64,000 bases of DNA, from positions 1-64,000 of the forward strand of contig NBAY01000132.1 in NCBI GenBank assembly GCA_002794775.1. The letters are read 5' to 3'. Of this stretch, positions 33,692-45,791 are shown piece by piece. A model generated the notes under the pieces. The model searched no databases, had not been told where the DNA came from, and was given only the letters and a program-made list of their open reading frames with translations. Both the position numbers and the translations under genes were made by a program. This stretch comes from Porodaedalea pini (lineage: Eukaryota > Basidiomycota > Agaricomycetes > Hymenochaetales > Hymenochaetaceae). Position 1 is the stretch's first letter. Each line of letters starts with the position of its first letter.

Positions 33692-34552
33692 AGCACCGAA
33701 GAGGCGTCCCGAGCACAGCATATATTGCTCCCTACGCCCGATTTGAGGAATATTATTACTAATGTCGTTGGGACAACTGGAGTTATCGGACGGACACTTC
33801 TCTAGATCTACCTTCCTTCTGCGGAGAGAGGCCCGATCGTCTCCGAGAGCGCACGTTCGGAAATATTTTGCCACAAATTTAAATATCTCCTTTTTCTCGG
33901 GTGTATGCGCTCACGCAAACACCAGCTCCATGCAACGTCACCGCCTTCTATTGCGTGGCCACCCGACTCCCGAGTGTTATCTCCGGACGATACTGAGCGC
34001 CGGTCTTGCCCACACCTTGCGGTCCTAGGGTGTCTAGTGCTCTCGCCACGACAGTCTGGGTCCTATTCTCCATTTACGGTGGATAAGCACGGCAGGGCCA
34101 ACTCGACTCGCTCAAAGTCGTCATGGGATCCGGAGTAGGAAATTTGGATGCATTCAGGGACCGGTAGTCACCGTATCGGAGGTCCTATTCGGGTCCTCAA
34201 AGCAGGATACAAGGCCAAGGCGACACGAATCTACAATGTAACTTTGAAGTCTTTAGAATTCAAGCACTGGGAAAGTTCTGACTCGGCAATCGCACGGCGA
34301 TCACTAATTAGGACAAGCATTTCCTTTTGCGGTCGAAGGGATCGACGAAAATGAACTACGGTACCGATGGCTTGAACTTCCTGTGGCAACCTTTTTTTTG
34401 AAGACAGCAAAACGTACTTTAAACGACCTCTCATCGTTCTCTTTATACATCCCTGACTCATACATTCTCGTATCTTACTGCTCAATACAGTCTCTCACAC
34501 TCTTTCTCATTCAAACACGTACCGTCTTGGACTGAACCGTTACTGTATAACG
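33692..34552. other. Intergenic
   Basis: No gene recognised. A TATA-like CTTTATACAT (about 34,440-34,449) precedes the small gene starting at 34,553. Confidence 0.35.
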
Positions 34553-35013
34553 ATGTCACTCTCCTTCAAAAATCGAGTCGCCTGGTTGCACTTATCTGTC
34601 TTCTGGCTCCTTTCCTTCTGTAAGTTCTGGCAGAATTCCTGAAGCTAATGCTCATCATACCTGCGTCACTCGTACTTTGATAAATCTAGTATCAACGCAA
34701 ATCTACGCGGTGCCGATCTGGCGAACAGCTCAGGTTGCCGCCCAATCCAAAAACATAGGGTGCATGCACGGCTGTGATTTCGTTCGTCTACACACGTTCT
34801 TTACATGTATACTCGCTTGTTAACTGATTGTGTCTCCTTCAGGGCCATTCAAACTCAAATTCATCGGATTTCATCGCTGCTACTTCACGCCATGCAGTGC
34901 CTTTCAGGTTCCCGGAATTCAGTGCTGGACACTTTCTGGTCATCCCTGTTGCCGCTATAGCGGCCGTCTGCTATCATGTGATGAAGACTAGAAGTGCGGG
35001 GAGGTCGCTGTAG
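34553..35013 (+). CDS. Small putative secreted or single-pass membrane protein, 109 aa
   Basis: Exons 34,553-34,619, 34,690-34,781 and 34,843-35,013 give 110 codons including stop. The N-terminus MSLSFKNRVAWLHLSVFWLLSFLSTQIYA resembles a signal peptide. The C-terminal part has a hydrophobic stretch (FLVIPVAAIAAVCYHV) followed by a basic tail, so the protein may instead be anchored. The first donor is strong (GTAAGT); the second intron (GTTCGT..CTTCAG) is the least certain. No family was recognised. A TATA-like box lies about 110 bp upstream. Confidence 0.4.
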
Positions 35014-35206
35014 AGGTTTAATCTCATCGCCGTGCTGACTCTGCACAATGTGGCTTCCCATTACTTCAGACGTACGTTATGTTTTCTTATAACATGCTCT
35101 AAAGCAAACATCACACGTTCATATAATATGAGCTAGTACTGCAAGAAAGGCAGATTCACCGTGAAAATAAAGTATACTGTACATCGGGAAAGACAGGGGG
35201 GTAAAA

Positions 35207-37005
35207 TCACAGCCTTGCCTGCCTGAACTGGGAAAGCTGAAGTTTCTCATCTGTAAAAATAAGTCGAGAGCCCATCAGTTCCGAACATCTAAACAGCGGC
35301 GTAAATAAAAACGCACAAGTATTGTTGTACAGGACATGCTCTGGGCTCGATACAGTGTGCACCGTAAGCGCGTGTGCATCGACCATCTCGGGCACAAGCT
35401 CGCTCAGCTTCGTGATGCCGAGCATGCGCATGCCGATCACCATCTCGTCACGCAGCATATTGAGCGCATGCTCGACGCCCTCCTGGCCGTACGCGCAGTA
35501 CGAATACAAGAATCCCCTCCCAATGCCTGCAGCGCTCGCTCCGAGGGCAAGCGCCTTGAGGATGTCAGACGCACGTCGCACACCACCGTCGGCGAAAATA
35601 TGGAAGTTCGGATTTGGCCAGAGCTTACGCTTCGTCAGTTCATCGATGACCTCGGCGAGGATCTCCAATCCTGAACGTGCCATGTCGAGCTGGCGACCGC
35701 CGTGGTTCGAGAGCACTACGCCCTGCACACCTGACTCGATGGCGAGAATGGTATCTTCCCAGGTCGCGACACCCTTGAGAATGTTGGACACTACGGAAAA
35801 CACCATGAGCATGAGCTTTAAGACCCAAATCTATGGGTTGAAAGACTTGCTTTTTGTGATACTCTGGAACCACCTGAGATCGTCTCAATCCAGGCTGGGA
35901 TCGATAAAGGACTAGTAAAGAATTAGATCAGCTGGAAACGCTACATAGATTAAAGCAAAAGAAACGCACACTGATGGCGCGAGTATGGCCTTCGCCTTTC
36001 TCGACTTTCTGTCCCTCTTGGATCTTTGCACCGCCCTCATTTCCGCCATCATCGGCAGTCTTCACTCGCATATCCTTCTCGCGACGGCCAAGTTGAGGCG
36101 CATCAACAGTAATGAACAGTGCCTTTACTCCGCGCTTCTCCGCGTTCTGAACATATTTACGCGTGAGCTCGCGGTTCTGGTTCACGTAGCTGACATAAAA
36201 ATGAGTATGAATCGGTTTCGGCATGTCGACGGACTCACAGCTGCGAGAAAAGCTCCTGTCCAGGCACAGCAGCATCAACAATCTCGTCAAAAGTGAAGGA
36301 CGCAAAAGTCGAGATCATCTGGATGATCCCGTTCTTGCCTGCCGCACGGGTGAGGCATAGCTCACCGTCGGGGTGTCCGAGCTTCCCAAGCGCCATCGCC
36401 GAGATATAGAATGGCATGCTGGACTTGCAGCCCATAATAGAGTGGCTCAGGTCAACCTTGCTCATGTTGTGTAGCACGCGCGGCCTAAACCAGACACGCT
36501 GGAAAGCATTATGGTTCTCACGTATCACGATCTCGTCGTCTGCCGCACTGGAATAGTACGCCCAGGTCTTTGGTGGGAGGATGGCACGTGCCAGGACTTC
36601 AAAGTCGAAAAGGTTCATGATGTCGGAGAGCGGGGGACGAGCTGCTAGAAGCGCTGCGCGCCGGCGCTCTTCAGGAGTCTGAGCCTCGATGACCTGCGTG
36701 ACGCTGGTTGGATCGACTGGACCGAGGTGCTTCTCCTTCGGCAGATGTGTTGTTACGACATCGGAGGCGTGTATAGGCTCGTATGCCTTTGTCGCATCCT
36801 TTCCGGCATACTTGAGGATAATATTCGCGCCTCCCGGATGTTCTACGTCGGTTAATAAACGGAAGTGAGTTAAATTTCAGTCCGAGGAGTAGAGCGTACT
36901 GTCTAGGAAGTCGGTGACGTCGTAGACTTTCCCATGTATGATAATCCAGCAATTATCTTTGCTGCTATGTTGGGCAACAGCTTCCCCAGAAATGAGAGCA
37001 GACAT
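35207..37005 (-). CDS. CYB2: L-lactate dehydrogenase (flavocytochrome b2 type), 502 aa
   Basis: Oxidises L-lactate (or a related 2-hydroxy acid) to the keto acid using FMN, with heme b2 passing electrons to cytochrome c. Exons (minus): 37005-36900, 36842-36239, 36189-35970, 35911-35851, 35790-35317, 35250-35207; together 503 codons. An N-terminal cytochrome b5 domain includes KDNCWIIIHGKVYDVTDFLD and the heme motif HPGG (37-40). The FMN-dependent 2-hydroxyacid dehydrogenase barrel follows, with AYYSSAADDE, SITKM..LKGV and the catalytic SNHGGRQLD (His at about 360). The C-terminus VLYNNTYEKL fits the family. The intron at 35,850-35,791 uses a GC-AG pair. The b5 domain begins only about 10 residues in, leaving no room for a mitochondrial presequence. 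The true substrate cannot be told from sequence alone. Confidence 0.93.
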
Positions 37006-38825
37006 TTCGATGAGTCTGGACGTTGAAGTGGCAAGCACAAATGAAAGATTGAGGAGAGTCTGCGTCTTAATACGTCAAGTTACAAGTTACTAGACTTGGC
37101 ACGCACGTATCAGAAATACGTCTGTACAGGTTATATACACCTTGAGAATGAGGTGCGGAGGGTGCGGAGTACCATGCAGGCCCAAAGTGCGACTCGACCA
37201 GAAAATATGGAACAGTCTGCCAAGCGAAAAGTGCTAGGGCATTTTCAGCGTGAACGACGGAGCGCCATCTTCCTGAGAGGTGATCAAGTGAGCAGGAGTC
37301 AATTCTGCTAGAACGGACATTCTATTGGCTCCGTGATAGGTTGTGGAGATAGACATGGTGGTCAAGACACGGAAGATCCAATCGGTGTTTCCGCGCAAAA
37401 TAAGTATGTGCCCCGTTCTCAAGGGAATTGAATTAGAGATAGTCCAAAAAGTGACCTGCAATCATAGTTCTGTTCATGGGCTCAATGCTCCAGCGGTCTT
37501 AGATCGGTTTGGGAACTCATCGCGGACGCCATATTGTACTGTATACACTAAAATTCTCAGCTTCAAAAGCATATTCGCACGATCGAGCAAACAGAAGTAT
37601 AAGCTTGAGCTTGGCTGTTGAACCACCAGATTTATTCCGAGAACGAGCAGGGTGTAGGACAGCAGGTTAGACAGAAACGACAACGAGTTTGAGAAGAAAA
37701 GCATTTCGCAACTTCAAGTTGGCCGTCTCGATTGATGACGCGAGACGCGTGAGCGGAGTTTCGCGGAGTGCCAAATCCGATTTCTTCATGGCCACAGAGT
37801 TGAATCCAGCATCTAATGGTCTGCGCTGTGGTGATTGCGTTCCATCTTGCACTGCTACGTGTGGCGATAGAACTCAAGATTGAGAGCCGTCTCTAGGATC
37901 ATGGTGTCTATGGCCGAGAGAGTCCCCTCAAACACCGCACATTGAGCGTGAACCTTCCGATGAGAAGCGCCGCCAGGTCAACTAAAGGGTCAGCACACTT
38001 GATCTTCGAGCACATGCGACAAACGACCTACCATGGAATGTTTGACATTCGTATCAACGCCAGTCTGTTGTGGGTTTACGCGTATCTTCACCGTATAGTC
38101 AATGCATCTGCGATGCACTTAATATTTCCAGGAGATAAGAGCATACATCTTAATATACAAACGCAACCCCCTACTTTCGACACAGCCACATGCTGACTAA
38201 ACTCGGACTTTCAATTTTTTGATGCTTCCTTTTTCCTTCTTTAGTTGTCACACACATGCTCCTGCTCCGGTCAGCTCCGAAACATTTGATGGCTCAAAGC
38301 GGCAACATGCAGATCATCACATGATGTTTGCACATGGGCACACATCCATGAGCAGACCGCTCTGTAGGCTCAATCAACTCATTTCCCCTATGAAAAAAAT
38401 TGTAAAAAAATATGAAAAAAAATCGAAAAAATCAGGGAAAAAATAATTTAATTAAATCATGCTCTTCTCTCAAAAATTTGATGGCTAAAAGTGGTAACTC
38501 CAAAGCAGCAGCTTGCAAATCATCTATAATCAATTTTATACTCCTCACATGAAAAAGTTAGGAAAAATGCTGAAAAAAATAAGTCAGTTAGAGAAATATT
38601 CTGCTATCTTCTCCATGTGTATTATAAAATAAATTTCAGTAGAAAATCAACCAATAGGAGTCCATTGAGAGTTACTCTCAGAATATGTAAATCATTGGTC
38701 TGGCTCATGCTAGAGTATACATAGCACAACTCAGTATAAGTGCATATAAGCTTTGGATGAGCTGAGCAGTAAATAGAATGTGAAAAGGGCATGAACTGAA
38801 CATAATGTGCCAGACTCCATAGGTC
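37006..38825. other. Intergenic with A-rich tract and diverged direct repeat
   Basis: No gene supported. A long A-rich tract lies at 38,390-38,455. A motif TTTGATGGCT.AAAG.GG.AAC followed by CA.ATCATC occurs at about 38,285 and again at about 38,475, a diverged direct duplication. Short minus-strand open frames near 37,670-37,950 carry several stops and were not assigned. Confidence 0.35.
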
Positions 38826-38830
38826 TGGAG

Positions 38831-39269
38831 TGTTAGAACTCGAACTTTTCCTTTCCCTTATTTTCTTTTTTACCATTTCCTTTCTTTTAATCGCCCCTCT
38901 TCATTATATTTAATCATCTTTTCAATCATTTCCCACACTCCTTTCACATGACCTTCATTCGTTCCATTCCGCTTCCTTTATGTAATCCTAGACAATGGGG
39001 CAACCGGTTCTCACAAGGTGATCACTGTATATAAGGAAGAGGAATCGCATCTGAACACCTGTTCTGCTTTTCCTCTTACCTCCGTGACGACCTAGGTGAG
39101 ACCGTGTCCCCCTCCTGTAGTAGAGTACATTGTATTAATCCTCTTACCTCCGTGACGACCTAGCCTGAGTAAAGCGTGTCCCGAGTCCCCGCTCGAGTAT
39201 AGCATGTCCCAGACGACAGTCAGCAGAGGCCTGCCCAGTCCGAGTCATCTCCCAGACTCCCGCCTAACA
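38831..39269 (+). repeat. Gypsy C 5' LTR
   Basis: 439 bp. A TATA-like TGTATATAAGG (about 39,027) is followed by repeated CCTCTTACCTCCGTGACGACC units. It ends CTCCCGCCTAACA. Confidence 0.93.
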
Positions 39270-39980
39270 TAAAAGCAGAACCCCACCCAGGCTCATCCCG
39301 AGCGTACGTCATCGCTCTCGACTCGCCTTCACTCGGTCTAGAGGAGCGCTCCCCTCGAAGGACCTGACGTGTAAACCCCCGTAAACGACAACCCTCAACC
39401 CTGCCCGGACGTTTTCGGACGTTCGTGTACTACGTAATCTCTCCAACCGACCTTTCCCGACCCTGGCTCTCCAGATTAGCCTCTGGTGGAGCACGCACCT
39501 GACGTGGACGTGGGTAACGAGACGAGTACAAGCCTCGACGACAATCTTGTTTGTGATCTCGCTCGGCTCCTACCGCCTCGTCATCAACTTCGCCGACGAA
39601 CCCACTCAACGTTGGCATAACCCCGGATTGAACGCACAGCCGATCCCTGTTCCTCCGCCGACGTCAAGATAGATCTTACCGACGAACAGCAACGGGCCCT
39701 TCCTGCATCAGCCCGTTGGGATCCAGACCGACCAGGCTACGTCGCGACCAACAACAACAGCGTCACTCACGACATCTGGTGGAGTGAGATCCAACGCAGC
39801 TGGTATTCGTCAGACGAACGAGGAAGGAGAGCCAAGTGGCCCCCAGCCACTCCATCGTCGCCTGCGCCATCGACGTCTACGGTCAACCTACCACCGACCC
39901 CAGGTCCTTACCGCGAAACAAACAGAGACCCCTCACCGCCGACTCCCCCGGAACCTTCGACACCCGCACCCAAACCCGCG
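39270..39980 (+). other. Gypsy C 5' leader with gag-frame extension
   Basis: The gag frame is open from about 39,670 to the first ATG at 39,981 and reads protein-like (IDLTDEQQRALPASARWDP, then a TWWSEI..-like stretch and a proline/serine-rich linker). There is no in-frame ATG. Gag may start by splicing from further upstream or at a non-ATG codon. Confidence 0.5.
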
Positions 39981-41063
39981 ATGTCAGCAGAAGGTTTCAG
40001 CCAACACCAGATGGTGCAGATCGCGGCCATCGTCGCAAACGCCTTCGCCCATCAGGCGAATAATGCCCCGGCACCGGTTGCGGCAGCAAACCCCCCGACC
40101 CCCAACATTGACGTCGCCCGGCCACGTGAATTCACTGGCGGCAATGACTACCTAGACTTCAAGCGCGAGGTCCTCCTCTTTGTCTCAGCTAACCCAAACA
40201 GATACCCCACGTCGGAAAGCAAAATCTACGTTGCGCTCTCCTACTTGAAGGGTGGTAATGCAGCAACGTGGGCGCAGAATTATGTAGAGGAGTCAACGAC
40301 GGCCGGCATCGTAACCTTCACAGACAGCTGGACGAGATTCCAAGAGCACCTGGACGCCTCGTTCGACGATCCGAACCGGAAGGAAAAGGCGCTGGCGAAA
40401 TTCCAAACTAAGGTTCAGAAGGACCTTACCGCCGATGAGTTCTTCCAGGACCTTGACGTCGTCATCACCAGAGCGGGTTTAACGGATGACAACATCATCT
40501 GTGATCGACTGAAGCGGGCGATGAACATCGAAGTGGTGAGAGGGGTACTACGGTCGACTCCAGTCCCAACAACGTATGAGAACTGGAAGAAGAAAGTGAT
40601 CGAAATCGATCGGGGTGAACAACAGATTCGTGCCATCCAACGAGGACGCACCTTCCCGCCCACCCCACGCCCGCAGCAGCAGCATGGACCCCCAGCTCGT
40701 CGCCAGGTGGCCGCCCCCCACGTTGACAAGCGCGATGTGACAGGCATCACGTTTGGAGGAGCTGGCCAGCCGATGGACGTCTCCATGAATGAGGCGCAAT
40801 GCCGACGCGCGTGCTGGATATGTGGCCAGCTCGGTCACTTCAAGGACGCGTGCCCGCAAGGGAAGACAATTGTGCAGCGTATGCTGCAGATGATGGCACC
40901 CGGTGAACGTTGTCTCCTCGCCGATGAACTAGGGGCGATGAAGGAGTCGGCATTCGAGGAAGTCGTAGACACTTGAAGGTCGACTGTGGAGGACTATGTA
41001 GAGGAAGAAGGTGATGACAAAGAGGTCGTTGACTCGCAGGGTTTTGCGAGTGGTCAGGCGTAG
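39981..41063 (+). pseudogene. Gypsy C gag (one stop)
   Basis: Starts MSAEGFSQHQMVQIAAIVAN. The capsid core includes FTGGNDYLDFKREVLLFV and WAQNYVEESTTAGIV. One CCHC knuckle CWICGQLGHFKDAC follows. A TGA at 40,974-40,976 (VVDT-stop) cuts off an acidic tail that otherwise continues in frame to TAG at 41,061-41,063. The truncation removes about 29 residues, so a near-complete capsid could still be made. Confidence 0.9.
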
Positions 41064-44000
41064 CCACCGGGGCGACTGGCCGAGAAGTTCCAAGGGTTTC
41101 AAATTCGGATCCGTTAAAATATAGTCAACAGCCTGTACAATATCTAGATGCAAACGGCATGGATGACTTTTCCGACTACGAAAACCCTACTGGTGTGAAT
41201 GAAGAAGACGTCGAAGAGAGGTTGTTCATGAGGGGAACTGGCGGACGCCAGCTGGACCTCCTCCTGAACGTCGGGCACAGCGTAGCGGGTGAGATGAGAG
41301 AGGTGGATGTGCATGCCCTCGTGGATTCGGGATGCACAGGATCATGCATTGACGTAAGGTTCATTGAGCGATATGGGTTGGAGACCAAACGATACATTCG
41401 GCCCCTCGCAGTGCTCAATGCTGACGGCACGCACAATGAAGCCAGCTTGATCAAAGAATACGTCCACGTCGAGCTTATGATTGGGCACCACAGGGAGAGG
41501 ATTGTCCTTGCGGTGACATCGCTCGCATCGTCAAACATCTTCCTGGGTTACGATTGGCTTTGACGTCACAACCCAGAGGTCGACTGGAAGGCGGGTTTGA
41601 TTGAATTCACCCGTTGCCCGGAGGAATGCACAATCGAGAAGGAGGACGTGAAGGAGATGAGGAGGGTGAGAGAAGTGCGAATGGACAAGGCGTCCTGGCC
41701 TGCATATCTCAATGACTACGCCAACGTCTTCTCGGAAAAAGGATTCGAGAAGCTACCGGAACACCGCCCCTGGGACCATGTCATCAATCTGAAACCCGAC
41801 TTCAAGCCGAGCGACTGCAAGATCTATCCGCTGACGCCGATGGAACAGCAGTCGTTAAAGGACTTCCTTGAAGAGAACCTGAAGTCAGGCCGCATACGAA
41901 AGTCAATCTCGCCAATGGCCTCACCCTTCTTCTTCATCAAGAAGGCTGACAAGTCCCTACGCCCGATCCAGGATTACCGTAAGCTCAATGACGGTACGAT
42001 CAAGAACAAGTATCCCCTCCCTCTCATCGACGAACTCGTCGACAAGGTCAAGAAAGCGAAGTACATCACTAAGCTTGACCTTCGCTGGGGATACTACAAC
42101 GTCCGGATCCGCAAAGGTGATGAGTGGAAGGCAGCCTTTCGCACGAATATGGGTCTCTTTGAACCGACGGTAATGTTCTTTGGTCTTTGCAATGCACCGG
42201 CGACTTTCCAAGCTTTCATCAACCACATCTTCAAGGGACTGATTTACGACAACCTGATCATCGTCTACCTCGACGACATATTGATCCTCTCACAAACTCT
42301 CAAGGAACATATCGAGACGTCGAGACGCGTCCTTCAGATCCTGAGAGAGAACGGCTTATACCTGAAACCCGAGAAGTGCGAGTTCGATGCCAAGGTGGTG
42401 AAATACCTCGGCCACATCGTCGGCAATGGCGAAATCAAGGCTGACCCAGCGAAGACAGAGGCGATCGCAGACTGGCCGGTTCCACAAAACCTCAAGCAGC
42501 TACAGCAATTCCTCAGCATGGGTAACTGGCTGCGATGGTTCATCAAGGACTACAGCAAAATAGTCCATCCACTGACGTCGCTAACAGGTAAAAAGGACTG
42601 GGTATGGGAGACCGAACAGCAGGAAGCGTTCGAGGAGCTGAGATGACGTCTCTGCTCACCTCCAGTCCTGGCCATCGCCAACAACGAGGGCCCTTTCCGC
42701 GTCGAGGCGGACTCATCAAACTTCGCACTTGGAGGCGTGCTGTTGCAGAAACAGGAAGGCAAGTGGAGGGTGGTCGCCTACAGGTCAGAGGCGCTCCTGC
42801 CAGCGGAATGAAACTACGAGATCTACGACAAGGAGATGCTCACGATCATTTCGGCGCTCAAGGAGTGGAGGCAATACCTCCTCGGCGCCCGTCACCCCAT
42901 CGAGATCTGGTCCGATCATGCCAACCTCACCTACTTCAGGTCGGCACAAAAGCTGAGCTATCAACAAGCTCGCTGGCGAACAGAGCTTGAAGAATTCGAC
43001 TTCCACCTCGAGCACAAGTCGGGGAAGACGATGGGCAAGGCGGACTTACTGTCACGCAAAGCAGGCTATGACGAGGGAAAGGATGACAACGACGTTGTCG
43101 TGTTCATCAAGGATAAGTGGCTGAATCGTGGAGTGGTGAGGACGTCACGTGAGGAGGTGTTGGAACGAGTGGGTGATGCGCAGAGGGCGCAGGACGAGTC
43201 GAAGAGGCTGACGGGGATGACAGAGGTCGACGGGTTGTGGCGCATGAAAGGCAAAGTGTACGTGCTGTCGTCAATGAAGGAGGCCGTATTGCGGGAATGT
43301 CACGACTCAGTTCTGGCAGGACACCCAGGAGCGTCAAAAACGGTGGAGCTCATCCGTCGAGACTTCTGGTGGACGTCAATGTTCTCCGACGTCCGAGCAT
43401 ATGTCTGAGGGTGTGATCGCTGTCAGTGGACAAAGGCTCTAAGGGCGTCGAGGTCGAGGCCGCTTCACCCAAATGCAGTCCCGGAAGCTCCTTGGGAAGT
43501 CGTCACAGTCGATCTCATCGGAGAACTCCTGGACTCCAAGGGACACAACGCGATCTGCGTCTTTGTGGACAGGTTCTCGAAGCAGATACACGCGATCCCG
43601 ATGACGACGAAATTGTCAGCAGAAGGCATGGCCCAGTTGTACCATGACCATGTCTTCTGTCTCCACAGCTTGCCAAAGAAGATCATCCATGACCGAGGCA
43701 CGCAGTTCGATGCGTCAATGATGAAGGAACTGTACAAGCTCCTACACATTGAAGGCAATCCGTCAATGGCGTATCACCCACAGACGGATGGTCAAACAGA
43801 ATGCGTCAACCAAGAGCTCGAACAGTATCTTCGACTCTTTGTTAACCATCGGCAATCGGACTGGAAGGACTGGCTACCTCTCGCGGAGTTTGCGTACAAT
43901 AACCGTGAACACTCGGCGACGAAGATGTCCCCCTTCTACGCGAACACAGGACGTCACCCCTTAAGCTTTGACACAACATGAACCTCGTCTGCCAACATGT

Positions 44001-44659
44001 CGGCGGAAGAATTCGCAAAGCACATTAAGGAGACTCATCGCGTTGCGAAGGACAACCTGGTCAAGGCAGCGGACGACATGAAATGCTACCACGACCGGAC
44101 GGCAGGAACTTTGGTTGAGTACAAGGCTGGAGACAGGGTCTTCCTTGATGGGCGGAACATCAACACAGATTCGCCGACGAAGAAGCTCGCCGACAAGTGG
44201 TATGGTCCCTTCGAGATCATCAACAAGGTGGGAGCGAGTGCGTACAAGCTCAAACTCCCGAAGCGATGGAAAAAGGTCCACCCGGTCTTCAATGAGGCCC
44301 TGCTGAAACCCGCAGTCGAACCGTCCTTCGAAAGTCAGAAACAACAGCCACCGCCACCACCTGACATTGTCGACAACGAGGAAGAGTACGAGATCGAAGA
44401 AGTCCTAGACTCGCGTCTGCACCGAGGGAAGCTACAATACCTCGTCAAGTGGGTTGGCTACAATGAACCGATGTGGCAGCCCGAGATGGACTTTGGCGAG
44501 AATGCAAAAGAGGCGATCGCTGAATTCTATCGAAAACACCCTGGCGCCCCTCGTAAACTCGACATCCCTCGCGAACGCCTCTGTCCGCTCTTCGTTAACA
44601 CTGAGCCTGACGACCACGATCATGGCTGGTTGGGACACCCAGCCTTGAGGGGGGGGTAA
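41064..44659 (+). pseudogene. Gypsy C pol (five stops)
   Basis: One continuous frame, -1 relative to gag, with TGA stops at 41,561, 42,644, 42,809, 43,406 and 43,979. Protease VDSGCTGSCID; RT with the intact active site YLDD; RNase H with YEIYDKEM; integrase with CHDSVLAGHPG..CDRCQ, VDLIGEL, HDRGTQFD and DGQTECVNQELEQYL; chromodomain EVLDSRLHRGKLQYLVKWVGY. The frame runs to a TAA that abuts the 3' LTR. Apart from the five nonsense codons the catalytic residues are kept, so the copy must have been mobilised by another element or mutated after arrival. Confidence 0.92.
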
Positions 44660-45098
44660 TGTTAGAACTCGAACTTTTCCTTTCCCTTATTTTCTTTTTT
44701 ACCATTTCCTTTCTTTTAATCGCCCCTCTTCATTATATTTAATCATCTTTTCAATCATTTCCCACACTCCTTTCACATGACCTTCATTCGTTCCATTCCG
44801 CTTCCTTTATGTAATCCTAGACAATGGGGCAACCGGTTCTCACAAGGTGATCACTGTATATAAGGAAGAGGAATCGCATCTGAACACCTGTTCTGCTTTT
44901 CCTCTTACCTCCGTGACGACCTAGGTGAGACCGTGTCCCCCTCCTGTAGTAGAGTACATTGTATTAATCCTCTTACCTCCGTGACGACCTAGCCTGAGTA
45001 AAGCGTGTCCCGAGTCCCCGCTCGAGTATAGCATGTCCCAGACGACAGTCAGCAGAGGCCTGCCCAGTCCGAGTCGTCTCCCGGACTCCCACCTAACA
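44660..45098 (+). repeat. Gypsy C 3' LTR
   Basis: 439 bp. It ends CTCCCACCTAACA, the same terminal variant as the 5' LTR of element A, whereas the 5' LTR of C shares the variant of A's 3' LTR. Confidence 0.93.
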
Positions 45099-45103
45099 TG
45101 GAG

Positions 45104-45791
45104 ACTGCCACTGAGTCTCAGACTTGGACTCCTCATAATTATGGTACAGCTACATGGTTGTGTTTCAGAGTTTGTGTCTTGGAATGTCAGACACTCAATA
45201 CATCAGGGTCAAGTCATGATGTATAGGAAGTCAGCAACATGTTAGAAGTAGTGAGAATACTCTAGCAGGCCTACACCTATAGTCTTTTATGAATATAATA
45301 CAAGGTGTCCTAACATAATATCTATATTGTATAAATAATATCCTTTCTATTTTAAATGAAGACATGAGAAGCAGGTATTATGCACTATGTCTCTCCATTG
45401 AAGGAGACTTATTCTATCTTCAAGTTCTCAACAACCAATATTGTACTTAGTGAGGTTTTGTTGTAAATAGAGTGTCATACAATAAAACTTCAGATTGCTT
45501 TCAAGCATGTGTATGTGAGATATATCATGTGAACTAAGATGAAGCATTGTTCTAAGAGCTTAGACTGATGGCCAGGAAGGAACTTTAAATAGGTATAGCT
45601 TTTAGAGTGAGAAATTACATTAATTAAATCTGTAGAACCAAAAAAACTCGGATTAAGCAATGCCTAAAAACTCGGATTGATGGCCAGCGGAGTTCCCGGC
45701 GAAGCCGGGAACTCCAGGGCTGGTATTTTCATCAGCATAACAAGTAGTGTTACATAATATTCTACCAACTTCACATCCTGAAATTCACCCT
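45104..45791. other. Intergenic; AT-rich, perfect GC hairpin
   Basis: No gene. A direct repeat AAAACTCGGATT occurs at about 45,645 and 45,668. Just after it lies a perfect 12-bp inverted repeat (GGAGTTCCCGGC / GCCGGGAACTCC, loop GAA, 45,689-45,715). CTGG followed by T comes 4 bp later. This could be a Helitron 3' end, or simply a hairpin. Confidence 0.4.

Larger units (their letters stand above)
38831..45098 (+). mobile_element. Ty3/gypsy chromodomain retrotransposon C
   Basis: Complete element of 6268 bp with 439-bp LTRs (38,831-39,269 and 44,660-45,098; TGTTAG..CTAACA), flanked by the duplication TGGAG (38,826-38,830 and 45,099-45,103). It is a relative of element A, with the same primer-site region and gene order and similar proteins. 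The LTRs differ at only three sites, all within the last 26 bp. The genes carry six nonsense codons, all TGA where an arginine CGA is expected, and no frameshift. Confidence 0.95.

Noticed and set aside
35251..35316. Read-through C-terminus for CYB2
   Set aside because: Splicing this 66-bp stretch restores the family end NNTYEKL; the read-through tail is not conserved-looking.
35322..35915. 197-aa plus-strand open frame
   Set aside because: Exactly antisense to the CYB2 exon 35,790-35,317; low-complexity serine/methionine composition.
45239..45315. Short TGTTAG..CTAACA segment as an LTR
   Set aside because: Only about 77 bp, no target duplication, no partner.
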